Position numbers and translations under genes: made by a program. A stretch of 63,568 bases of DNA from Oscillospiraceae bacterium. GTDB lineage: Bacteria; Bacillota; Clostridia; Oscillospirales; Ruminococcaceae. The notes beneath the pieces are model-generated. The model was given only the letters and a program-made list of their open reading frames with translations, was not told the origin of the DNA and made no database searches. Shown piece by piece: positions 1 to 10,000 of this stretch. Positions within the stretch are counted from its first letter, which is position 1; each line of letters starts with the position of its first letter. The DNA is taken from NCBI GenBank assembly GCA_016288755.1, contig JAEELE010000139.1:1-63568 (forward strand). Reading direction: 5' to 3'.

Positions 1-342
1 GCGCGTTTTTCCGCCGGCGACAAATGCCGTCCCCGTGATGACGCGGTGCGTCTGCCCGGAGAGCGCCGTCAGCATGCGCACGCAGTCGGCGCGGTCATGC
101 GGCTTGCCGAGGATCGCACTGCCGAGCACGACGGTGGTGTCTGCGCCGATGACAACGGCGTCGGGATGCTCAGCCGCGACCGCCTCCGCCTTGCGCCTTG
201 CGAGCAGCTCGGCGGCGCGGTCCGCGGGGGTGTCGGGCGGCAAGGTCTCGTCACAGTCCGAGACGATCACTTCAAACGGGATGCCGAGCTTTGCGAGCAG
301 CTCTTTTCTGCGCGGCGATGCGGATGCGAGAATCCATTTCAT
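1..342 (-). CDS. maf: Maf family nucleotide pyrophosphatase (partial, C-terminus beyond window)
   Basis: The visible 114 codons begin MKWILASASPRRKELL, the N-terminal signature of Maf/YhdE proteins, which hydrolyse non-canonical or modified nucleoside triphosphates to monophosphates and so clean the nucleotide pool. The family motif with the conserved acidic pair (VIGADTTVVL) follows at about residues 64-73. The ATG at 340-342 is preceded by GGAG eight bases upstream. The gene is cut by the left window edge, so roughly the last 70-80 residues are missing. It lies downstream of ligA on the same strand with a purine-rich repeat between them. Family assignment is secure; the exact substrate (dTTP/UTP or m7GTP type) cannot be told from this part. 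Confidence 0.9.
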   Translation of the reverse strand, partial: MKWILASASPRRKELLAKLGIPFEVIVSDCDETLPPDTPADRAAELLARRKAEAVAAEHPDAVVIGADTTVVLGSAILGKPHDRADCVRMLTALSGQTHRVITGTAFVAGGKTR

Positions 343-356
343 GCGAATTTCTCCTT

Positions 357-2858
<2,502 letters not shown>

Positions 2859-2912
2859 GGCTTGTCCCCGATTCTGTAGTGAAATGTATCAATTTGCAAA
2901 TGCGTCTCTGCA

Positions 2913-3227
2913 TCACCGACGGTATTTCCTGCCCGCGATGATCAGCAGAATGAGCCCCGCGGCAAATCCGAGCGCAAAGCAGAGAAAGCTCCCGGAAGAA
3001 CCCGTGAAGCCGAAAATGACCGCCGTCAGCACCAGACTGACGCCGATGACCAGAATCCCGGTGCCGGACAGCGCACAGAAGGCGTTTCTGTTTTCCGGCG
3101 GGACCCGGTCGATATGATAATCGTGCAGCAGCCTGTGATTCTCACTGCGCCGGATCAAATGACCCAGCACGATCAGAATGACCCCGACGATTCCCGTAAC
3201 GCCGATTCCGATGACAGTTCCGGGCAT
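2913..3227 (-). CDS. Small membrane protein (DUF3784-like)
   Basis: The 104-residue product begins MPGTVIGIGVTG and has three hydrophobic segments, near residues 3-22, 56-76 and 80-98, separated by a short polar stretch rich in His and Arg. This layout resembles DUF3784 proteins of Firmicutes, which have no known function. I chose the internal ATG at 3225-3227 because AAGGAG lies at the right distance in front of it; an in-frame ATG at 3308 would add an arginine-rich extension without a ribosome binding site. The protein is probably an integral membrane protein. Its neighbours give no clear functional hint. Confidence 0.65.
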   Translation of the reverse strand: MPGTVIGIGVTGIVGVILIVLGHLIRRSENHRLLHDYHIDRVPPENRNAFCALSGTGILVIGVSLVLTAVIFGFTGSSGSFLCFALGFAAGLILLIIAGRKYRR

Positions 3228-3311
3228 GGCGACGCTCCTTTGCCGTTTCCGGCGGCAGATCAGGCAGATCGGGGCGGGTGTCCGCCCGCGACCGTGCCCG
3301 AAAAACATGTG

Positions 3312-4061
3312 TTACAGCGCATCTGCCCCGGAAACGCCGCTCTCCGGGGGAACGGCGCCTGCCGGCAGCACGGGCGCAAATTCCTCCGTCGGGAAGGAGA
3401 GCCTGCTGAAGATCTCGCAGGGCGAGTCGGTCTGTGCCGAGCAGGATTTCTCCGGGACGGTGTAGGGGAATGCAGCCGCCGTGACCGTAACAGGTCTGGT
3501 CAGCTCGACGACCGAGAACACGCCGAGCGTCAGCATGACGGTCCTGCGGCAGCCGCCCTCGGGCTGACCGGGGAACGGCGGCAGCTCGACGATCTTGGTC
3601 TCCAGCGCGATCGGGTCGACGCACTGGCAACTCGCGGTCGGCAGATTGACGACCTCGCAGCAGCTGTTTGTCTCGCCGATGCGGGCGCCGTTGCTGAAAA
3701 AGGTCTTGGTGCTCGATTCGCTGCCGTACAGGATCACGCTCTTGCCCGCCGCCGCAGTGCCCTGCAGAACGGTCGGGGTATCGCAGGCGCGCGCATAGCC
3801 CAGCAGCTCGACCCCGAAGGTATAGGTGATATCGACGGTGAAATAGCCGCGGTTGAAGGGCACGGGCTCGACCGTCATGCAGACGTTCTCGACAGTGCAG
3901 CAGCGCGTGCGCACCGAGGTGATCTCCGGCGGCAGCTCGGCACCGTCAGAAAGCACGACCCGCAGATTGGTGATGCAGTCCTTGTCGCTGCAGCTGTCGA
4001 ACACGCGGTCGACCTTGACGGGCACGGCACTGATGCTGTCGGCGTTTGGCATCTCATTCAT
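3312..4061 (-). CDS. Cysteine-rich protein of unknown function
   Basis: A 249-residue protein without signal peptide or membrane segment. I do not recognise a named family with certainty. It contains 13 cysteines, several in pairs (RCC, SCC) or close groups (DSCSDKDC, SCQC), and is rich in beta-prone sequence such as VFSVVELTRPVTVTAAAF. Paired cysteines of this kind occur in clostridial spore-coat-associated and structural proteins, but that is only an analogy. The ATG at 4059-4061 follows GGGAGGAATTCTT, an excellent ribosome binding site; a longer in-frame start at 4115 lacks one. It lies between hisE and the small membrane protein on the minus strand. Confidence 0.6.
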   Translation of the reverse strand: MNEMPNADSISAVPVKVDRVFDSCSDKDCITNLRVVLSDGAELPPEITSVRTRCCTVENVCMTVEPVPFNRGYFTVDITYTFGVELLGYARACDTPTVLQGTAAAGKSVILYGSESSTKTFFSNGARIGETNSCCEVVNLPTASCQCVDPIALETKIVELPPFPGQPEGGCRRTVMLTLGVFSVVELTRPVTVTAAAFPYTVPEKSCSAQTDSPCEIFSRLSFPTEEFAPVLPAGAVPPESGVSGADAL

Positions 4062-4149
4062 AAGAATTCCTCCCGAAACAGATTGGGCAGCGCTCTGGCT
4101 TTGCCCTCTCTGCAATGTATGCGCGGGAGGTCAATAATGTGCAGGAAAA

Positions 4150-4488
4150 TCAGGTGTTTTTATCGACCTGATGGGTCTCCTTGCGATTTCCGGTGATATT
4201 GTTGCGCTCGGCGAGCACGCGCTCGACCTCCGACCACTGCAGCCCCTGATTGGCAGCGAGCACCATCACATGATAGAGCAGGTCGTTGATCTCGTTCATG
4301 AGCTCGCCGTTGTCGCCGTTTTTGGCAGCGATGACCGTTTCGGTCGCCTCCTCGCCGACCTTCTTGCAGATCTTGTCCACGCCCTTCGAGAACAGGTAGG
4401 CGGTGTAGGAATTCTCCTCTGCGGTGCCCGCCTCAAAGGCAGCCTTTCTGGACATGATGACGTCAAAGATTTCCTGATAGATGTTCAT
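4150..4488 (-). CDS. hisE: Phosphoribosyl-ATP pyrophosphatase HisE
   Basis: The 112-residue protein performs the second step of histidine biosynthesis, splitting phosphoribosyl-ATP into phosphoribosyl-AMP and pyrophosphate. Typical family blocks are present: [21 protein letters not shown] (without its first residue a core MazG-like helix), the metal-binding EEATE region and [13 protein letters not shown]. Length fits stand-alone HisE. Its start overlaps the hisI stop by 4 bases, so the two consecutive enzymes are translationally coupled. The rest of the his pathway is not in the window, so hisI-hisE form a separate two-gene operon driven by the promoter at 4880-4908. Confidence 0.95.
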   Translation of the reverse strand: MNIYQEIFDVIMSRKAAFEAGTAEENSYTAYLFSKGVDKICKKVGEEATETVIAAKNGDNGELMNEINDLLYHVMVLAANQGLQWSEVERVLAERNNITGNRKETHQVDKNT

Positions 4489-4841
4489 TCTGCATTCTCC
4501 TCTTCACTCTGATATAGTTCCTTGAAAAAGCAGCTGTATGCGCCCGTGTGGCAGGCGACACCGGTCTGCCTGACATTGACCAGCAGGGTATCGTCGTCGC
4601 AGTCGGCATAGACCGAGACGACCCTTTGCAGATGCCCGGAGGTCGCGCCCTTGTTCCAGAATTCCTGTCTCGAGCGGCTCCAGAACCATGTATAGCCGGT
4701 CTCGAGGGTACGGCGCAGGCTTTCCTCGTTCATGTAGGCGAGCATCAGCACGGTTTTCGTATCGACCTCATAGCAGATCGCCGGGATCAGCTCAGATTTG
4801 CGGAAAAACCGCCCGAGATCGTTCAGATCAACCTTGATCAT
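4485..4841 (-). CDS. hisI: Phosphoribosyl-AMP cyclohydrolase HisI
   Basis: The 118-residue enzyme catalyses the third step of histidine biosynthesis, opening the adenine ring of phosphoribosyl-AMP. It shows the family hallmarks: [32 protein letters not shown], the metal-binding aspartates of DCDDDT at about residues 80-85, and the zinc-binding cysteines around [13 protein letters not shown] near the C-terminus. AAAGGAG precedes the ATG at a normal distance. The gene starts about 40 bases downstream of a clear sigma-A promoter and is followed by overlapping hisE. Confidence 0.96.
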   Translation of the reverse strand: MIKVDLNDLGRFFRKSELIPAICYEVDTKTVLMLAYMNEESLRRTLETGYTWFWSRSRQEFWNKGATSGHLQRVVSVYADCDDDTLLVNVRQTGVACHTGAYSCFFKELYQSEEENAE

Positions 4842-4879
4842 ATTGCAGGGCTCCTTTCGTCAGAAATTGCCATACTACC

Positions 4880-4908
4880 ATTATACCACAAATGCCGCAG
4901 AATTGCAA
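4880..4908 (-). promoter_or_regulatory. Sigma-A promoter for hisI-hisE
   Basis: On the minus strand TTGCAA and TATAAT are separated by exactly 17 bases, and the -10 is preceded by TGG (extended -10). It lies 39 bases upstream of the hisI start. Confidence 0.85.
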
Positions 4909-4916
4909 GGAGAAAT

Positions 4917-5180
4917 GAGAAGAGAGGGAGGAGGTAGGAGGTAGGAAGTAGGAGGTAGGAGTGAGGAGTGAGGAGTTGTTCCGTGCTTAAGCTGCTGAAA
5001 CAAGGTCACACACGGGCTTGGGCGAAGCCCATTCTGAATCATCCGCGAAGCGCATGTTTTGCAACGCAAAACTGCGCAGTTTGCTCGCAAACATGGGATA
5101 CCGCTGTTATTCATTATTCTTTCTTCTTTATTCTTTTCTATTTCTCATTTCTCATTTCACATTTCTCATTTCCACAGCGC
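4917..5180 (+). repeat. Dispersed intergenic repeat: purine-rich head, hairpin body and pyrimidine-rich tail
   Basis: This gap between hisI and the M6 protease gene has no gene. It opens with GAGGTAG/GAGGAGT units and GTTGTTCCG (to about 4983). A body follows with a perfect stem GGGCTT/AAGCCC (5014-5030) and further GC hairpins around 5040-5096, then a tail of TTTCTCATT-type units (5120-5175). A diverged copy of the body with the same order lies at 51318-51430, and a tail fragment at 58442-58540. Confidence 0.75.
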
Positions 5181-5183
5181 AAA

Positions 5184-5216
5184 CCGGGAGAAGCACCAGC
5201 GCAGTGCTTCTCCCGG
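5184..5216 (-). terminator. Hairpin downstream of the M6 protease gene
   Basis: A perfect 13-bp stem (5184-5196 with 5204-5216, 7-base loop) lies 9 bases after the protease stop. On the minus strand only TTTG follows, so it is a weak terminator or an RNA 3'-end stabiliser. Confidence 0.6.
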
Positions 5217-5224
5217 CGTACATA

Positions 5225-6793
5225 TCAGTTTTGTGAGACCGTGACGGTGTAGACGCCGTTTTCCAGCATGCCGACCGTGACGGTCACGCCCGGGTCGACG
5301 GTCTGATAGCCGCTGCTGTCATACCAGCGGAAGCCGCTGATGCTGCTGCTGACCGTGCTGCCCGCCGTGAAGAATCCGCCGCCCTCCTGCTCATTGACAA
5401 GGCGCAGCACGCGCTGCCGCTGATTGCTGCTGTCGTAATACTGCCCGTAGTTATTCCATTTCAGCTCGGGTCCCCACCAGCCGTTGTTGAGCTCGGCGTC
5501 GCAGTGCATCACGCGGATGCCGCCGTTTCGGAAGGTGGGGTACGCAATGTCGTTATAGAATGTGTATTTGTTGTTCGCGTCCGGCGTCGCATATTCCAGC
5601 AGGAAAAATTCGCTGTGACAGTCATTCAGGTCCCCCCGCGGGATGATGATGCAGCCCGGTGCTTTCTGTGAGCTTTCCAGTGTGAAGGTCTGTGTGCCGC
5701 CGGTATAGACCTGCGCCTCCTGATCGGTGTACCAGCCGAACATCAGCTTGGAGAAGGCGCACATGTCGCCGGATGCGTCGTCCATCATCTCGAGCCCCGC
5801 GTCGCCGTTCAGACCGTAATAGCCGTCCTGCGTGTTCTTGTATTTGTAGTAATCCGGCAGACCCATCGCGTGCCCAAGCTCGTGCACCCATGTGCTGTTG
5901 AAGCCGGAGCGGTCGCTCAGTGCCCATGCGCCGATGCAGAGGTTGCCGCCGCGGACGCCGTCGTAGGTGCGTTCGCCGCCGTAGCCGCCCGAGCACGGCC
6001 ACCAGTCCTCCTGATCGTCGCCGTTTGCATCGCGCCCTGCCGCATCGCCGGGCAGCGCCACGATCACCGTGTCCATGACGCCGTTGCCGTTGACGTCATA
6101 TTTTGTATAGTCGATCTCGCTGTCGAATGCTGAGAGCATTTCCTCCATCAGCGCGTTGGGGCTGCCGTAGCTTTCGACATAGTAGTCGATATTGTATTTT
6201 GCGGTGTACTGGTAGACATCGCCCTCCATGTGCAGCCGCCCGTAGGAGGCGCGCTCGTAGTAGGCGGCGATGCTCTCGAGCGGATATGCCTTGCTGGAGG
6301 TATCCTCCGGACCGAAGGACATCTCCCAGATCTGCTCGGTCGTGTAGCCCTCGCTGTGGGCACAGTCGGGGAAGCTGACCGCGAACATCAGGATATGGGT
6401 CGTGCCGGTGCAGGGGAGCGTCGGTCTCAAAGCCGAGATCGGCGGTGACATCAGCTCGGGCTCCGGGTCCGGGACCTCCTCGAAGATGCCCTCGGGCTCG
6501 GCGCCGGTGAGCAGCAGGCGCTTGAGCAGAGTCAGGTCGGCGGCGTTGATCGTGCCGTTTTTGTCGAGGTCGGAATAGGTCAGCGCCTCCTCGTCGGTGA
6601 GCGGCTGGCTGTTGACCAGATGTGCGGCGAGCGCCTTTGCGTCGTCGGCGCTGACTGTTCCGTCGCGGTTGACGTCACCGCGCTGCCCGATCTGCACCAT
6701 TGCAGCGGAGGCGGTGAACCCTGAGAGTCCCATGAGCGAGAGCGAGCAGGCAGCCAGTCCGGCTGCGAGCAGGCTGCGGAAGATGTGTTTCAT
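5225..6793 (-). CDS. Secreted M6-family metalloprotease with N-terminal type I dockerin
   Basis: A 522-residue secreted protein. Residues 1-31 form a signal peptide (hydrophobic core LLAAGLAACSLSLMGL). A type I dockerin with two calcium-loop repeats (GDVNRDGTVSADD and SDLDKNGTINAAD) spans about residues 38-96. A peptidase M6 (immune inhibitor A-like) domain follows from about 125 and contains the extended zinc motif HELGHAMGLPDYY at 304-316. Such proteases cut extracellular proteins; the dockerin should plug it into a cohesin on a scaffoldin. An N-terminal dockerin directly after the signal peptide is less common than a C-terminal one. It is preceded by its own promoter (6856-6884) and followed by a hairpin. 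Substrate and biological target are unknown. Confidence 0.93.
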   Translation of the reverse strand: MKHIFRSLLAAGLAACSLSLMGLSGFTASAAMVQIGQRGDVNRDGTVSADDAKALAAHLVNSQPLTDEEALTYSDLDKNGTINAADLTLLKRLLLTGAEPEGIFEEVPDPEPELMSPPISALRPTLPCTGTTHILMFAVSFPDCAHSEGYTTEQIWEMSFGPEDTSSKAYPLESIAAYYERASYGRLHMEGDVYQYTAKYNIDYYVESYGSPNALMEEMLSAFDSEIDYTKYDVNGNGVMDTVIVALPGDAAGRDANGDDQEDWWPCSGGYGGERTYDGVRGGNLCIGAWALSDRSGFNSTWVHELGHAMGLPDYYKYKNTQDGYYGLNGDAGLEMMDDASGDMCAFSKLMFGWYTDQEAQVYTGGTQTFTLESSQKAPGCIIIPRGDLNDCHSEFFLLEYATPDANNKYTFYNDIAYPTFRNGGIRVMHCDAELNNGWWGPELKWNNYGQYYDSSNQRQRVLRLVNEQEGGGFFTAGSTVSSSISGFRWYDSSGYQTVDPGVTVTVGMLENGVYTVTVSQN

Positions 6794-6855
6794 GTTTCTA
6801 CCCCTTTTTCTGTCTTTACTATCGGGTATACTGCCCGATACGATCCGATACTGCC

Positions 6856-6884
6856 ATTATATCAGAGATCTTGCTGCAAGTCAA
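6856..6884 (-). promoter_or_regulatory. Sigma-A promoter for the M6 protease gene
   Basis: On the minus strand TTGACT, a 17-base spacer and TATAAT, with TGA just before the -10 (extended -10). It is 63 bases upstream of the start codon. Confidence 0.8.
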
Positions 6885-6937
6885 TGGATATTTGTGCTTT
6901 CTGTTGTGCGATTGCACTTAAAAAGCCCTGCGGGGTA

Positions 6938-6966
6938 TTGAAATTTGTGCGGCTTTGTGGTATAAT
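6938..6966 (+). promoter_or_regulatory. Sigma-A promoter for the 1552-residue membrane protein gene
   Basis: TTGAAA, 17 bases, then TATAAT with TGG in front. It is divergent from the M6 protease promoter and lies about 47 bases upstream of the chosen GTG start. Confidence 0.85.
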
Positions 6967-7012
6967 GGCAGGGAAAAACAATTTCACGGTACAGAGAAGG
7001 GAGGGCGCTGCT

Positions 7013-10000
7013 GTGCTTCAGGCAATCGGAATTCTGTTCGCGGTCGGCTGGCTGATCTCGCCGATCGTTCTGCTCTGCATTCTCGCGGGGCGGAATACCA
7101 AGAAAATGAAGCTCGAAAACGCCCTGCGCAAGCTCTATTATTCCGGGCGCGCAACCCTCTCGGAGCTGATCGACGCGGGCATCGACCCGAAAACAGTTCC
7201 GCGTGAGGGCGGCGCCATCCGTGTGCAGCCGCCGGTGCAGACCGGTCAGCTGCCGGGTCCGCAGGCGCAGCAGCCCCCGATGCCGGGTGCATCCACGCAG
7301 ATGCTTCCGCCGCTCGCCGGGCAGACCGCCGTTCCGTCCGCTGTCGCGATTGCGGCACAGCGTACCGCGGCGGAGCGCGAGCTCGACAAGATCAAACAGC
7401 TCCGCGCAGACGGCGCACTGAGCGAGGAGGAGTTCGAGACGCTCGCCAATGTGCAGAGAATGCGGCTCGCGGCACTTCCTCCGGTGCCCGTGTCTCCCGC
7501 GCCGCAGTCGGTGCAGCTCCCTGCGGAAGCTGAAAATCCGGCGGTGTCGGTGCAGCCGGGAGAGGACAGTCAGAAGCCGCAGCCGGTTTCCGTACCGAAC
7601 ACCGAATCGCCCGCTGCTGTGTCTGAGCAGACCGAAAAAACCGAAACCCCGGTGCATACCCCGTCAATCGGCGGCGCAAATCATTCCCCGCTGCGTCCCG
7701 CCGTCAAGGAGGCGGAATTTGTTCCCGAGCAGCCGCGTGAGCTCCACATCTCCGCGATCACCGCGATGCTCTCGGTCGGCGTGGTGCTGATCGTCGTCGC
7801 GGGCGTGCTGCTGGTGCGCTCCAACTGGAGCACCATGTCCGATTTCAGCCGCCTGCTGCTGCTCGGCGCGGGCAGCGTGCTCTTCTTCGGCACCTCCTCG
7901 CTCGCGCGCCGGCTCTGGCACCTCGAGCGCACGGGTATGGCATTTTTCACGCTCGGTGCGGCGTTCCTGCCGATCTCGATCTGGGCTGCAGGCTATTTTA
8001 ATCTGCTCGGCGAGGGGCTCTCGGGCGCGGATAACCCGTGGACCGCCGCGCTGGCATTCGCAGCATTTACGGTCATTGCCGTGATCGCGCTGCGCATGTA
8101 TGACCAGCTCGGCTGGGCGATCGGTGCGCTCTGCGGCGGCATGCTCAGCTATCTCTACATGGCGGGCGGTCTCTTCTGGGACAATCAGCGCGCTGCGATG
8201 CTGCTTGCCGCTGCGATTCCGGCAGTCGTGCTCTCCTATACGGTCGACCGCCTGCAGATGCGGCTCCCCGAGCAGCTCTCCCGGGCGATTCTGCCCTTCA
8301 CGGTGATCTACACGGTCGCTGCGAGCCTTGCGATGGTCTCCGGCTTTACGCTCTCCGCAAAGGCGGTCTGCGGGCTTGCCGCGCTGCTCTGTGCGGCGGC
8401 ATGGCTCTCGCCGGTGCTCTCGGGTCTGATCGGCAATTATGCGGCGATCCCCACGGGGCTCGAGGTGCTGCTGGGCTTTGCGCTGATGCTGAATCCGCTG
8501 CTGGGCAGAGCCGGCGACACCGGCAGGATCGCGCAGGTGCTCACGCAGACGGAATATCACGCGCTGATCTGGATCGCCTCCGCAGCGGTATTCGCCGTGC
8601 TGATCCTGGTCGGTGCGGTCTCCGAGGACATGCAGCGCGGCTTCACGATCGGCGGTCTGGTGCTGACCGGCGGCGCCGTGCTGGTCGAGACCTTTGCATG
8701 CCTCACGCTCTATGACGGCTATCAGCGCAGCTCGCCGGTGCTGGTCATCCCGGCGCTGCTGCTGAGCGCGCTGCTCTGCACGGTCACCGTCCGGCGCGAT
8801 GCGTTCGGATACCGTCCGGCGTCCGCGGCACAGACATGGGCTGCGGCGTTCTGCAGCTCGGCACTGCTGCTTTCGGGAAACCATATCTCCGGCTGCCGGG
8901 GCTTTCTGCTCTGCGGCGCGCTGATGCTCGGTGCGTTTGCGCTCTTCCGCTTTGTCAGGGGGCTGCACACGGAAACCGCCGATGTGATCTTTTCGGCTTC
9001 GGCGGCGCTCTGCGGCATTGCGGCGGTCGCGCACCGCGCGCTTCCCGTTTGGCATATCGTTCTGGGCTATTCGCTCTGTGCGCTGAGCATGGCGGTCCTC
9101 TGGCTGCTCGCGGTCAGCCGGAAAAACGGTCAGCCGCTGCGGCTCGTCGCGGCGTTCGGCATCGCGGTGCAGCTCGGCGCGGTCGCTTTGGCTGCGGCGT
9201 CTGCGCAGCTCAGAAATCATACGGACTGGGCGATGCTCGGCTGGGCGATGCTCTCGCTCTGCATTGCCGCGCTGACCTATTTCCTCTGCATACGCCGCGA
9301 AAACGACAGCGTACGGACGCTGCTCTTCTGGCTCTGCACCGTTCCGCCGACGGCGGCAGCTGCGCTCTGCGGTTCGCTCTATGACGGCTGGCTGTTCCTC
9401 GTGCACGCGGGCACCTGCGCGGCGCTCTGCTGGGTCATCGCGGCATTCCGCGGCGGCGACCGGTTCTCGCAGCGCATCTTCGCGCTGTGGTGGGCGGTCA
9501 TTCTCTGGGCAGGCGCCGAGGCGACAGGCGATCGGGTCGCCCGCGTCCGCTCCGACTGGGTCGTGCTGGGCTGGGCGGGCATCTCGCTGCTGCTCGCGGG
9601 TCTGGCATTCTGGCTGATTCACAACAAGGATATCACCGCAAGACGGCTGCTCTTCTGGTCTGCGGTATTTCCGCCGGTCATAGCTGCGGTATTTGCTTCG
9701 TTCCTGTATCGCGGCGACCTGTTCTACGCGCACACCGGCGTCTGCCTTGTGCTCTGTTATCTGCTCCTGCGCACCCGCTGGACGGAGCATCCGCTTCGAT
9801 ACGTCTTTGCGGTGCTGACGCCGCTGATCATGCTCGTGATCGCTGCCGAAGCCTACAGCGGTCGGTTCACGGCAGTCAGCGACCGTGTTGCGCTGCTCTG
9901 GACGGCAGTCTCGCTCGGGACCGCGGTCTCGGTGTGGCTGCCCGGATCCTGCCGTGAGGATATGCCCTGCCGCCTGCTCTATGCGCTCTGTGCGCTGGCG

